NCBI GenBank assembly: GCA_019671135.1
Contig: JAHRHY010000013.1
Coordinates: 1,785,690 to 1,849,689 of the forward strand
Origin: Linnemannia hyalina
Lineage: Eukaryota; Mortierellomycota; Mortierellomycetes; Mortierellales; Mortierellaceae
Direction: 5' to 3'
DNA length: 64,000 bases
In this document: positions 51,244 to 63,118 of the stretch, piece by piece
Numbering within the stretch: position 1 is the first letter of the stretch
How the letters are laid out: every line of letters starts with the position of its first letter
Notes under the pieces: generated by a model
What the model saw: the letters and a program-made list of their open reading frames with translations, nothing else
Database searches by the model: none
Told to the model about the DNA's origin: nothing
Program-made: the position numbers and the translations under genes

Positions 51244-52127
51244 CTTATTTTCCTTGACTCTGGTCCAGCAATTGCATGGCCGATATGGGCGATACCAACC
51301 GGTATCGCCATATGTTTGCTCGCAATCACGTGCATAACACGCTCGGCCTCGGCCCTCGATGAAAAAGGAGATGGAAGTGTGTGCGTGTGTGTGTGTGTGT
51401 GTGTGTGCGTGTGTGTGTGTGAGAGAGAGAGGGCGAGACAGAGAGGACATGAATGACTGAGGGACTCGAAAGAGAAAAGGGTGTGAGAAGTATGGGGGTA
51501 GAATTAACGAGAAGAAAGAGTGTGTTTTCTTTATTTTGCACCACAAAGCAGATAATAAGCAGTATCGGCTGTGTGGCGTGATCGGTTGAGCGTTTCTTCG
51601 TTAAATAAAAAGGGATAAATAAAAATAAACCCGTACCACAACAGGTGCACATGTTTGCACAGGCCCTTCATTGATTTTCCTTCCACTTTCTTGACCACAT
51701 CCTCTTTCCTTTATTCCCTCGCTTGCCTCTTTTTTTTTTCTTTGATTCTGGCGAAGCAACTGCTTGGCCGATATCAGCAATACCCAATTGGTATCACCAT
51801 CTATTTACTCACAATCACTTACGTAACACGCTCGTTCGCGGCTCTCCATGAAAAAGGAGATGGAAGTGTGTGCGTGTGTGTGTGTGAGAGAGAGAGGGCG
51901 AGATAGAGAGGACAAGAATGACTGAGAGACTCGAAAGAGAAAAGGGTGCACATGTTTGCACGGGCCCTTCATTGATTTTCCTTCCTCTTTCTTGACCACA
52001 TCCTCTCCCCTTTATTCCCTCGCTTGCCTCTTTTTTTTTTCTTTGATTCTGGCGAAGCAACTGCTTGGCCGATATGAGTAATACCCAATTGGTATCGCCA
52101 TCTATTTACTCACAATCACTTACGTGA
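51244..52127 (+). repeat. Left inverted arm of the large transposon, tandem ~301-bp units
   Basis: Built from three related units. Units 2 (51645-51945) and 3 (51946-52250) are 301 bp apart. Each has GGTGCACATGTTTGCAC, a T-rich run, a short palindrome (GCCGATAT...AATACCCAATTGGTATCGCC), AACACGCTCG, GGAGATGGAAGTGTGTGCG, a (GT)n tract and GAGAGAGAGGGCGAGA. Unit 1 has a perfect hairpin GGCGATACC/GGTATCGCC (51288-51296, 51301-51309) and an extra block 51484-51644 ending in the inverted terminal motif. Confidence 0.9.
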
Positions 52128-53059
52128 CGCGCTCGTTCGCGGCTCTCCGTGGAAAAGGAGATAGAAGTGTGTGCGTGTGTATGTGTGAGAGAGAGAGCGC
52201 GAGACAGAGGGCGAGACAAAGAGGAGGAAAGTGACAGAGACTTGGAACACGATAGCGTGTGCATATTGACATGTATCTCCCATTGATTCTTCCTTCTGTT
52301 TTAAAAAATAACCGCGGCCTTTTTTTTCATTCTATTCCATTTTCTATCGGACATATTCTTTATTCTGATTCTGCATCCTTCACACTCCTTGAGCTCCATC
52401 AAATTCAAACCTACATGCGGCGCAAGCATACGGCATTTAAGGCAGCTGCATTTTTACAAGACCGTTGATTCATCTAGTAGATTGACACCAGTTTCTCTGT
52501 CTATTTTGTCCTCCATTCCCTTGACTCATTTTTTCTTTTGTCCGCCCCTCACTCTCTACCGTCCATCAAATCACCTTTTGACTTCATTTATCCTCTATCA
52601 ACTCCTCTTCTACCCTCTTTACCTTCTCCTTGTACCTTTCACCTCCCCTTTATCCCTTTCGCCTCGTCTCACCAATTACTGTTCTTTCCTACCTTTAGAT
52701 ACACAATTATATCCTTGACACCCTCCCTCTGTCCGGTTACTTCGAACCGTTCGTGCCTGCGATGCTTTTATTGTTTGAATTTGTTCCTTCCCTCCCCTTC
52801 TACTCTTATTTCATATGTATCTTTCATGTTCATGTAGAATTTCATAGACCAACAAAAGACACTTTTGCTTATGCACATACCTCACCTATTGTTTCAAAAT
52901 TGATAGTGATGTAGTACAAATAAAAACACCAGCAGTTTTATTCGTGCAAACTTGCTCATGTCACTGATGTCTTGGTCTCTTCATAGTCAACAAGTCTTGC
53001 CTTGTAATGTAACTAGTGGGATCCATAAAACAAGGTCTACTGTCCTTCGAGCGGGTTCC
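52128..53059. other. Inner flank of left arm; 3' side of the first cargo gene
   Basis: 52128-52250 finishes repeat unit 3; the rest is pyrimidine-rich with no credible gene. Confidence 0.5.
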
Positions 53060-53572
53060 TTAATGGATACGACGTTTTGTATTGTTTGTTCTTTCCGATC
53101 GGCGCCTCTTGACGAACCTTGGAGAGGAATTGCGAACGTCATTGGTATTCGATCCACGCATGTCGTACAAGGTGAAGAAGGGATGGTCGAGTTCTTGACC
53201 CGCATGCTGAAAAGGCTTTTCAAACGATAGGCTTGGTGATCGAATCGGAGGCAAAGTAACATCGGTGTCGTCTCCGGAAAACTCCTCGGAACTATCGTCC
53301 ATGTATCCAGGAGACAAGGGGGATGTTTCATCGCATCGACGTAGGCTACCAACATCAACATCCCCCAGCGACAGACCAAAGTGATCAGAGGGGTGTGCTT
53401 TTGGCTTGGTGTCGACCAGACCTTCGTCCAGAAACGCGTCTAATTCAACGACCTCCGTAGGTGAGAGCGAGAGGATAGTCATATCAGGGGCTGGCATTAG
53501 ACAGAACGAGCGATGAAGCTGAAGGACTGATCGACCTGGGCTGGAGGCACCACAATAGCAAACAAACTCCAT
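53060..53572 (-). CDS. Transposon cargo: small putative zinc-binding nuclear protein
   Basis: Family not recognised. The likely start is the ATG at 53572, giving 170 residues; the frame is open further upstream but that part is low-complexity hydrophobic and lacks support. N-terminus MEFVCYCGASSPGRSVLQLH followed by RSFC gives a compact C-x-C...H...C cluster that could bind zinc. The middle is acidic and Ser/Asp-rich (MDDSSEEFSGDDTD), and the C-terminus is strongly basic (RFVKRRRSERTNNTKRRIH), a likely nuclear localisation signal. It lies inside the transposon arms, divergent from the transposase gene, so it is probably an accessory transposon protein (DNA binding or regulation, by inference). 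Confidence 0.55.
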   Translation of the reverse strand: MEFVCYCGASSPGRSVLQLHRSFCLMPAPDMTILSLSPTEVVELDAFLDEGLVDTKPKAHPSDHFGLSLGDVDVGSLRRCDETSPLSPGYMDDSSEEFSGDDTDVTLPPIRSPSLSFEKPFQHAGQELDHPFFTLYDMRGSNTNDVRNSSPRFVKRRRSERTNNTKRRIH

Positions 53573-54733
53573 TGATTTGCTAGCCTTGCGGACAAATATC
53601 TCAGTAAGTGGAGATTGCGCGGTGGGGTGGTTGTTTTTGAGAGACAGTGAGTAGGGGGTGTGATAGTCGTGAAAATGAAGCATTTTTTTTTCAATGATGA
53701 GAGGAGAATGAGGTCGCGCTGGCCACTTCATAGCGCAGTGGTAGTATGTGCAGGTGGGGAGGATGTTGACCATATTTTTTTGTTTTAAAAAGTGAAGGAT
53801 CAGAAGAAGAAAAAGTTGATGGTATCTACATGGAATGAACATTGGTCTCTTTATACAGTCCTGAAGAGCATAGACATTCAAGGCAGCTTTTTTCTTCGTC
53901 TTGTCAAGTGTTAAGTATATCCTTAAGCACCACTTTCTGGGTTTTTGCTGTTGCTATTGCCTAAAGTACTTACGTTAGCGCAAATGGGATGATCGATGTA
54001 CTTAGGCGATCAAGCCCTCATATTCAACCCCACTCTGGTAAGTAAGAGGTAATCCTGTTGGTTCCTGGGTATTGGCCTTTTTGTTCCTATAATGCAAGCT
54101 ATTCAAAAAAAATGCAACTGCATGGTAAGTCAACGCTCGTGGAAAAAGCGATTGCTAATTACTGATTAAGATGGTGCTAAAAGCCCAAGAGCACCACCCT
54201 TCCGGAGATCTTTTTCTTTGGATAAACTAAAGCCAGATTGACTTTTTCACGCCTATAGTTACTTAGGACAAGGGTCATATTCGGAGTCACCCTTGCAGTA
54301 AAAAGGAGCTTCGCCTAGTCAATGAAGGATTATGTTTGTTTGCTTATTTAAAAAAAAAAAAGAATCAAGTGCGAGTTACTATTATACCTACTTCAAATGA
54401 ATACAACCATAGCACGACTAAGCTATTTCTCACATTGCAATCGGTGAAGAATAATAGAGGTGCAAGCGCGCTTGCTAAAACGCCAAAATTCTGGCTATCA
54501 TTGGGTAGACTATAAAAACAATGCTTCATAAGTAAAATTCGCCAATTTGTAAATTCTTACAACCATAACAACACCACCACTATACCAACACCACTGCTAA
54601 TACTACCATTAGTACTACCACTCTCTCCATTCATGTAATGATTTTCTGCAGTTTTTGGTACTTCACGTTTGAAACTAATTGTACACAGCAATCGTCTGAT
54701 ATCCCTACCCTTGCATCTTTCATTACCAAAAGC
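53573..54733. other. Divergent intergenic region between cargo gene and transposase gene
   Basis: Likely holds both promoters. AT-rich. A (CACCAC/TACCA)-rich stretch lies at 54575-54615. No ORF of interest. Confidence 0.45.
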
Positions 54734-57700
54734 ATGCCCTCGATTATCAACTCCGCTTCGACCCCAATCGACGTTGACGCTTTGCCGCGGTTGCAGTCTG
54801 ATGCGGCTTGGATTTATGGAAAGATCTGGCGAAACCGTATTCCTTGTGCCCAGCTCCAAGAAGTGAACGATTTCCCTCAGTTTCCCTCGACCCGTAACAC
54901 GGGTGAGCTACAGCATTGCACTACTTTGCCGGCAACAGTCCTTAACCAGGAGAGCCTTGCAGTTTTGAGGACCATTCCCAATCTCCAGTCGTACACCGCG
55001 ACCTTTAACAAGTTCAAGAACACCAACAACAACCTCGGCCTCTGGATTAACATTGGGTCGACCTTTGTCCCCTTCCGCGTCTCCAAGGAAATAGACTTTG
55101 TCTTCTTGAAGGAAGTAGTCCAGTCTGGCTGCCTTATTGAGCATCTTCACCGAGCGCGCCGTTGGATGAGGAACTCTGTTGCTGCGTTGAATCCATCCTT
55201 TTTTGAGTGGTACCAGCAGCAGATGAAGATTATTCGCATTGATGACCCGCTGTTTTTTCTTGGTCTGGAGCCGGTTTCCTTCGCTTCCCTTCTCCCTCTT
55301 GCCGGCCAAGAGTGGATGACCTCAACCATTCTGGAGGCAATTATGGGCGATTTTGAGGTCCGATACGGATTTTACAACAGCAACACCAACCTGTTTATTT
55401 CGCCTAATAGGCTGTCTGATTGGATGCGGGAGCACCCTAAGTTAGGCAACAAGACCTTTTACAACTGGAATGTCGATGGTCTTGGAAACGGAAGCTATGA
55501 CGCCGTCTATTCCATAGTCTACCTAGACAGCCACTGGGGAGTGATCAAGTTGGATATGGTTTCGTGCACAGTTTATGTTGGAGATGGAATGCGTTTTTCG
55601 GACAGCCGATACTCCGGCGCCGTCCATGTCCTCAAGGCCTGGGTTAGTTTGGGGGTATCCAGCCTTCAGTCGAAAAAATGGACTAGAACGAATATTCAAC
55701 GCTTGCACCAACCTCGGCAGTCGGACAGCAGCTCGTGTGGCGTAATTGCCGCACATATGATCGAGAACGATATCACAGGTCAGGAGTCTATAACCACCTG
55801 GACAGAAAAAGATAATGTCAAACACCGTGCCAAGTATTTGGCTCGATTGATGGGCTTTGACAAGGTAAAAAAATGAGAATTTAGCTTGTGCCTTTTGTAG
55901 TCGTACACAAAAATCAAAATACTTGTGTACTCTTGTTTAACAGACCTTCAATTTTTTGTAGCCCAAGATTTCTCTTGACACAAAGGACAGCCAACTCAAA
56001 ATGGAAAAGATGGCAATGGAGGCCGCGTTTGTCGAGACTCCCATTTGTTGCAAGAACAAAGCCGAACCCACATCTGCTTCCTTTGAGGCCTCTCCGGGCA
56101 CAGAGCAGCAACCAGTTCTTCAGTCCAAGGTAATGAAAAAAAATCGCAACCAAAAAAAGATAATAATCAAGAAACCAAGAAAAAAAAACACCCAGGCTCA
56201 CTCTTTTTATATTTTTATTTTTATTTTTGAAACATGTAACGTGCTTCTCAACGTAGAATCTCTCCCCGACCTCCAGCAACTCAAAGAACAGTGTTAAATC
56301 GTTAGACTCACTCATCGCCTCCCCTAAAACACCGCTGACTACGCTTCCCAGCCCTTTGCTGCAAAAGGTACCTTAATGTCGCTCAAAACAACAACCCAAC
56401 AGAGTATGAAGTGACGTGACCATTTTGCTAACCTTTTTTTTCCATGGTTTTTTTAGGCTAAGGAACTTGGCGACAAATTCGAGAGCATGTTCTCTCATAA
56501 CAACCTCGAAAAGGAGGTAACATAAAATCAAGACGGTGCTTTCATTTCATTTTGGCATTCTGCCCTATCGCATTTGTGTATTCAATGCCTGTACCTCTTT
56601 CTCCTCTATCATTCTTTTTTATTAGGGTGAACATTGGTCGGACAATGCTTTTGCTGACTCGGATGAACAGGAAACGTTCAAGGAGGATGATGAAGACGAT
56701 GACGAGGCCGAGGACCAGGATCAGGACAAGTTGTATGACGGTGAGACAGAAGAGGAGTTATATTCGTCGTTCAATAAGAATACGATACATCTTGAGGCTC
56801 TGAGAGAGTCACGGCAGAAAAAGCTGGAAGGAAATGATCTCGACATGTTGAAGCGCGACACTCCTTCTCATTCCAACAATAACACCAATACCTCACCAAC
56901 TACTCTTTCCAGTAATCAAAACAAAAACATCACTTCGTCTTACAATCACACAGCAGCTGTCAGTGCCGTTCTTTACAACACATCCTCAACACCTGTATTT
57001 TCCGCTCGGGAGCGTATGAGGGAGGATGAGAGCATGGATGAGATCGACGAGGACGAGTGCGGATATGAAGAGGATGGGTCGGTTCAAGTTCCGGTCAAGG
57101 TTGGCGATGTTGCTAGCGAACTGCTGGTGGGCTGGGAGCCCACCGTTCACCATTGTTTTGGATCAAGGTCGGCTGCGGACGTATTTTTGAGGTCTTGGGC
57201 ACTGAAAAAGGGGCACAAGCTTATAATTCGCACCTCGACTGGCAATGCCGGTAAGCAATATTGGTTTGTACATGTTATGTCAAGTGTGAGATAGAGTTGA
57301 GCAAGAAATCGAAATCGCAAACCTAATCGTCCTTTTTCATTTCTAATATCATTTTTTCTACTTCCTTATCCTCTTTCCTCACCACTAAATAGTCAAGTAC
57401 GTTTGCAGCTTCTTTGGGTTCTATAAATCCAAGAAAGTTGCCGACGAGGATCGACAGCACAACAAGCGTGAGAGTCCACGTTGTGGTTGCCCATACGCGA
57501 TCAGCATATCTTCCCCTCTGTCCATTGCTCCTCAGTACCACATCACCTCCTTCAACCTCGATCACTGTGAGCACCAGTTCGATTTTAATCTCGGCCGAAC
57601 CAACCCCTTGACGGCCCCTATGATCGCGTCTATTGGGAAATGTGCCCAAATTCGACTGTCATACAAGCAAACACTGGACATTTTGCGTATCGAATTTCGG

Positions 57701-59879
57701 GATGCAAAGTTCTGCAAATATCAGGTATCGTTGTGGACAGTTACTGTTTGAGCGACAACTTTACATTTTGACTTAAATCAATTTTCTCATACACATTTTA
57801 TCTCTATACAAAAAAAAAAAAAAAAGTCCTCAACCGTCTAAAGGAGTTTAGGACTTTACTCCATGCAATCCAGATTCCTCAGACGGTCCAGCTCCTAATC
57901 GCTTTATGTATGAGGGCAAATCAGGAGAAGGGATGGTATATTGCCACCGATGTTGATGACAAGAACCAGCTTGTCCGGGTCTTTTGGATGACCCCAGGAC
58001 AGAGGGATCTTTTCCGTCGCTATGGTGATGTGCTAGTGCATGACAATACTTATCGCACCAATCGCCTTGGCCTCCCGCTGCACAACTTTGTGGTCGTCGA
58101 TTGTGAATTCAAGACACGACTCGTTGCGACCGCTCTATCTCGTCATGAGACAAAAGACGACTACAAATGGGTTCTCTCCAAGCTTCAAGAGGCAACCGAA
58201 GGACTACTGCCAAAGGTTATGATGGTTGATCAAGATGCGGCAATGGATAGAACGCTTCCTTTGGTGTTTCAGGGTGTCCATGTGATTAATTGCATATGGC
58301 ATATCCAGGAAAATCTGAGGAAGCATTTGTCTTGCAGATTGAAAGAGAGATACAATCACTTTTTCAGTATGTTCAAAGCCGCCTGTTGTGCCTTAACAGC
58401 CGGCGAGTTTGAACGCATCTGGGCTCGCATCCTTCAAAACTTTGGAGGAGACGGCTTTGGCATCTCTATCACCTCTACTATTACTCCTAGCTTTGATACT
58501 GCCACCATCGCCACTACCATCGTCAACGAAAACGACAGCAACAACAACCTCAACGCTCTACCCAGCCTCTCCACTCCACCCAACCTTTCCACTCCAGTAA
58601 ACGTCGCCACTTCCCACATCGCTGCTGACCCCATCTTGTCCGTACAGGAGCGTGATACTCTCGAGTCTGGCGAAGTTGGAGTACATCTTGCAAGGCTTTA
58701 CAACCGTCGTCATTTCTGGGCAGGACCATGGGTGCAAGCCTCTTTCACCGCAGGGATGCGCTCCACGCAGCGCGTCGAAAAGAACCACGATGTCCTCAAG
58801 ATGTTTCTGCATAACAGCAAGACTTCCCTATCGGATCTGTTCAAAGCGATCATGAACAAGATTGAAGATGAGATCGATCTCTTCACCATTTTGTCGAATG
58901 ATCCGAATGACGCCAGACCGGTGAGACGCTTGGGCGTCAGCGATACGACTTACGATATCTTTGGTCAAGTCCTCGATGCCAGCAAGGTATTCCTCAGCCA
59001 GTGGGCCCAAGGTCAGCTGCGAACCGAGATGGATTACTCCTTTGGCCTCAAGTTCACAGTCGTTAATTTCGGAGCGGTTCCTTATGTCCAGGATGGTGAA
59101 TTTTGCTTGGTGAGTTTTGTAATGATCCTTTGCCTTATTTTTATCATCTTTGCCTTAATTTTATCCTCTTTGCTACTTTTTCAAGCATTTTTTCCTTGGT
59201 TTATGTAACACAAAGGAAAATGCACTAATCGCTGGTTTATTCCAAACACTCCCTCCAGTCAAAACTATCCCGCGCTGAACAACTTCAGCGTGGCTCGGTT
59301 CATGCTTTGCTCACGTCCATCCCCAGGCACACATCGGAAGGGGTTTTCCGTGTCTCTTCTATGGCTGACACAGGAAAAGGCACGCGCCCAGAGTATGTGA
59401 TCTTACGAACAAACCGCACCTACTTCTGTACCTGCGCTTTGCAACAGAATAAGGGCATTGTTTGTAGACATTTCTTTTGTTTGATGATGGAGGATGCACG
59501 ATTCCTTTTTCACCCTTGCATGATTCTGCCACGCTGGTACAAAGAGGGAAAACAATTTGATCCGAACCTCAAGCAACAACTCTCCGTCAAACCTTTCCTC
59601 CGTGCACAGACGGAAACAGTCAACGAGGGTGCCAGCAAAGACCCGGTCGGCACGGATCTATCCATCGACACCTTTATGGACGACCCTAACTCTATCCTTC
59701 GACCTCCACCTATTGCTCTTCATTCAACACAACCCAAAGTCCCAGGGAACAGGATCCTTATCTCCGCCAAAAGTCTCGTCAAAAACACCATTAAGCTGGA
59801 CGGGATCGCGGAGACGATGCAAGCTCTTGAAGAGGGTGCTCGCCTTCTAGTTCAACAGTCACAAGAGCTGGAACCGTAG
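54734..59879 (+). CDS. Ulp1/C48 protease - MULE transposase fusion protein, eight exons
   Basis: All junctions keep one frame: exons 54734-55864, 55962-56129, 56257-56367, 56457-56516, 56626-57250, 57393-57724, 57874(or 57883)-59109, 59259-59879; about 1427 residues from MPSIINSAS (an in-frame ATG at 54638 would add 32). Exon 1 is a C48 Ulp1-like cysteine protease: His in DSHWGVIKLD, Asp in VYVGDGM, Gln and Cys in QSDSSSCG, the complete catalytic set. Then an acidic linker; a FAR1-type zinc domain (KYVCSFFGFY...RCGCPY...HCEH); MULE transposase with D (VLVHDNTYRTN, nt 58042), D (MMVDQDAAM, nt 58228), CIWH, E (STQRVEKNHD, nt 58777); and SWIM finger CTCALQQNKGIVCRH. Introns are 89-158 bp. No lesion was found, so it may be active. 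The fusion rests on splice prediction; two adjacent genes cannot be excluded without RNA. Confidence 0.85.
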
Positions 59880-61767
59880 GCGCAGATTTGAGCAAGGGAT
59901 TGGATCTAGACAGTATAGTCGATGGAACCAAAAGTGACCGGAAAGGAGAAGGTCGTCCACGTGGAGTCAGCCTTCGCACGGTTGGAAGTCCAAGGCCATC
60001 AAGAAAGCAAGCAAGACTATTAATCACTGGTGCAGCAAGCCAAGCGACCAAGCGACCAAAGCGACCAAGGCGACCAAAGCGACACAAAGCGACCAAGGCG
60101 ACCAAAGCGACCAAGGCGACCAGTTCTACAACAGCCATGGAAATGGTGTTCGCGCTGCTGTTCAAACGAACAAGAACGGGAGACGATGATGGCAGCGACG
60201 GCGGTGATGTTGAGGAGGTAGACTTGCCAAAGAAGATGCAGAGAGGGCCAAAGTCAAAGTCCGGCGAGGGGCGAGGTTCAAGAAGGCAGAGAAGCAGGAG
60301 TATGGATGCCCCTGACCAGTAATGGTGAATGTGAAGGAAGAGAAAGGGTTGAGGAGGAGGCGAAAAATGGAGAAGGATGAAGCAAGAGAATGAAGCCAGA
60401 AGAATACTCAATTAAAGACATATGATATTATATGATTTTGTTATTTATTCAAATACAAGACTTTGACATGGTCTAAATTGAGGTTGTAAGATGGCGAAAG
60501 AAGGAAATGTTTGAGTGGGTTTGAAGAAGGGAGCAAATCAGGGATGTGTATCGTGCTGCGGGTGTTAACAGATGGGTAAAGGATGTGTCTACGGTCGTGT
60601 TTTGGCAGCGGGAGAAGGGAAGAAATGAAGAAGCGTAGGGAATTTAGGCGAAAAGTAACTGGTTTGTGGACCACGCTTTCTTTGCGGGCCCTTTATTCTC
60701 GTAGCTGCGCGCCCACCCGATATTAGTATTGGTTAGGGAAACTCTTCTTTCGACGGTTTCATATGTGCTGCTTTGTGTGATTATAAAAAAAATAAGACAC
60801 CGTTGCCGATCGTAGTTAAGGGATGGGTGGTTCTTATTCTTATTTGGAGTCTATTTTGTATTTGTCAAGGGTTTGCCGCAGGAGAAATGGATATCAAGAG
60901 GAAGCGGAGGGGGCATGTCGAGCAGTCGTCGTCATTGGTTCTTGTACATTGTTTGCTACGTTTGTACTGTGGACGACACTATCTTTTCTTTGTGGTATTC
61001 TGTGACAGGCTCCCCCCCAAGCCCAAGTAAAAGTACGGAATGTGTGCCTTTTGACTATCTTAGAATCGTAACACGCACTTGTAGACGGGTAAGGCCTGTT
61101 GATCAACTGTGTTTATGTGTCAATAGTGTACTTTTGACCGAGCTGAGTTTTACTCTCGGTATCAGAGTGGTTGGCATAGGTCGAGAGTGAATACTGAATG
61201 GGTCAACGGCACAGGGAAAGAGAACCAGTCTGCAATGTGTAAAGGCGTTGGTGCCAAGGACTTTGAAAGGAGGGTTTGTTTTTTTTTCTTTTTTGATAGT
61301 ACGCGATTTTAAGTTATTTCTCTAGAAAGTAGTACAAAGAAGCATTTGGAAGTAAACGACTACAGACGAAACTACCTCAGTGCACCATCTCCTAGTCAGT
61401 GAAAGAGCGAAAAGAAGGTGGGAGGGTAAGAAAAGAGATGGGGGAAGGGGAAAAGTGAAAAAAGAAAGGAGGAAAAGAAGGCAATTGTTGCTTTGACGAG
61501 GAAGGAGGGATGGAGGATTCGAGAGACAATACGGATGCTATCTACACCAAGGACGTTCTATGCTAGCATTGTGGACCTTAAACATTGTCTCCAATATGTT
61601 CACACAAAAAGGTTTTGCAAGAAGAGGGTTTATATTGTATTATATGGTCAAACGTAATCAGAAAAATAACAAGCATGATGGTGGGGATGAGCCGTTGTTC
61701 AGGACGACTCTTGTTGTTTGCATATAGCCTTCTCCTCCTTTACACTCTCTCCTTTGCGCACTTCCTC
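59880..61767. other. Region between transposase gene and zinc-finger gene, with 9-bp repeats
   Basis: 60043-60121 is a tandem (AAGCGACCA)n-type repeat lying in an open plus-strand frame (59888-60322) rich in Lys/Arg (RPKRPRRPKR), possibly an alternative 3' exon of the transposase; not proven. The rest (60400-61760) has no credible gene. Confidence 0.45.
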
Positions 61768-62885
61768 TCACTCCTCCGCCTCCTCCTTCACATCCTCCTC
61801 CTTATGCACTTCCCCCATCTCCTCAGCTGCATCCTCCATGTCCTGTGAGTCCTTCTTCACCTTTACTGTGTTCATTTCATTCTCTTCTCCATCCATTCCA
61901 CGCGAGAATTCCTCATTGTGGCGTGCAATAACTTGAGCCTGCGCCATGTTTCTTTCCATGCTATTTTCATACTCTGGGGACTCGGACTCTGAGATAACTT
62001 GATCGTGGTCATCAAGATGCGGGATGTAGCGTCTCGGGTCGACACCAAGCCCAAAGCGTCCATCGACAGAACTTCCTGGCATGCTGAATCCTTCCTGTGA
62101 ATCTGAGAAGAAAAAAAAAACGAAGAGTTATGTTAACTTGAGAAAATACACAGCCACATGTCTAAAGAGATCAAGTGTTTACCTGTCTGCCACCCAGGCC
62201 TCTCAAATGTGAACTTCTCGATCCTGTTAAGCAGTCCCTCAGTCATGTTCATCAGTTTCACAGTGTTGTCAAAGATCTTGTTTTGCTTGGCGGAAAGGTC
62301 CTTGTTATTATCCATTAGTTGTTTAAACGATGTCGAAAGGTCGGTCTTGAGACTATCGATGCTGTCCTCGATCTGATAGAGCCGCTCAGACCCCATCTGA
62401 CTGTACCCAAGAAGGGTCATAACGGTGTTCTGGAACCGAACCATGCCTTGCACTTGCTCCTCGTTGGAGCCGTCCATGTCGATGTCGGGCTGTAGAAATG
62501 GATTCATGGGAGCTCGATGGCCTGAACTTGCGCTTGAAGAGGCACTTGTCGCTGGGTAGGGAGCCTGACGCGCCCGCTGCTGTCGTCCTAGTTGTTGGCG
62601 GAGTAAACGGAAGCGAGCGGTGTCATCGGCACGTACAAAACGGCAGACAGCAATGTGCTTCAACACATTCTGACGAACATTGGTGGTTACTTGGCATTGG
62701 GTGGACGGACATGGATAATGATTATCGTGTTCCTCGCTGCGTTCAACCATGATATCGGGGAGTCCGGGTCGTTGAACGAGAACCGCAATCTTCTCATGGT
62801 ATCTCTTGTTATGCTCCTCGGTTTGTCCCTCCGGAGGGACCCGGCAAAGTCTTCGATCAAAGTGTGGGCAGAGAACGGTAGGCAT
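61768..62885 (-). CDS. Transposon cargo: zinc-finger / coiled-coil protein, two exons
   Basis: Exon 1 62885-62183 and exon 2 62102-61768, joined in phase 1 across an 80-bp intron (GTAAAC donor, CTTCTCAG acceptor); 345 residues from MPTVLCPHFDRRLCRVPPEG. The N-terminus has two Cys/His clusters (CPHFDRRLC...H...H and YPCPSTQCQ...HIAVC) resembling paired C2H2-like fingers. An Arg/Gln-rich helix follows, then a central coiled coil (SERLYQIEDSIDSLKTDLST...IFDNTVKLMNMTEGLLNRIE), and a Glu-rich acidic C-terminus. It is inside the transposon arms and convergent with the transposase gene. Function unknown; DNA-binding accessory factor or transcriptional regulator is plausible. No domain name is claimed. 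Confidence 0.7.
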
Positions 62886-63118
62886 CGAAGGAGTTATGAG
62901 TGGAAATGTGTTTAGAATACTTTTCTGCTGTTGTGATATGGAAGTGTTGGAATTGGTTTGCTTATGAACAGTATGAAAATAAACAGAAAAAGAAAAAGAG
63001 ATATAGATGTCGTTATTGTACGAGATTATTTTGTGGTTCGTTGGGTGTGCATTGCAAGGATAAACGCAATTCTGCTTCTTCTGATGTGGTCCTGTTGGCT
63101 TCGGCGCGGGCGAGCGTA
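62886..63118. other. Promoter side of zinc-finger cargo gene, inner flank of right arm
   Basis: AT-rich leader/promoter on the minus strand. No other feature. Confidence 0.5.

Noticed and set aside
51166..52060. Ser/His-rich ORFs in the inverted arm, repeated at 63186-63918
   Set aside because: They follow the (GT)n and T/C tracts of the repeat units; duplication is due to the arms, not to a gene family.
57725..57882. A frameshift inside the transposase at the poly-A tract
   Set aside because: The acceptor at 57826 is out of phase by one base, but acceptors at 57873 and 57882 restore the frame without any lesion.
60773..61190. Short hydrophobic ORFs between the transposase and zinc-finger genes
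   Set aside because: Overlapping frames, no start or splice support, no recognisable domain.
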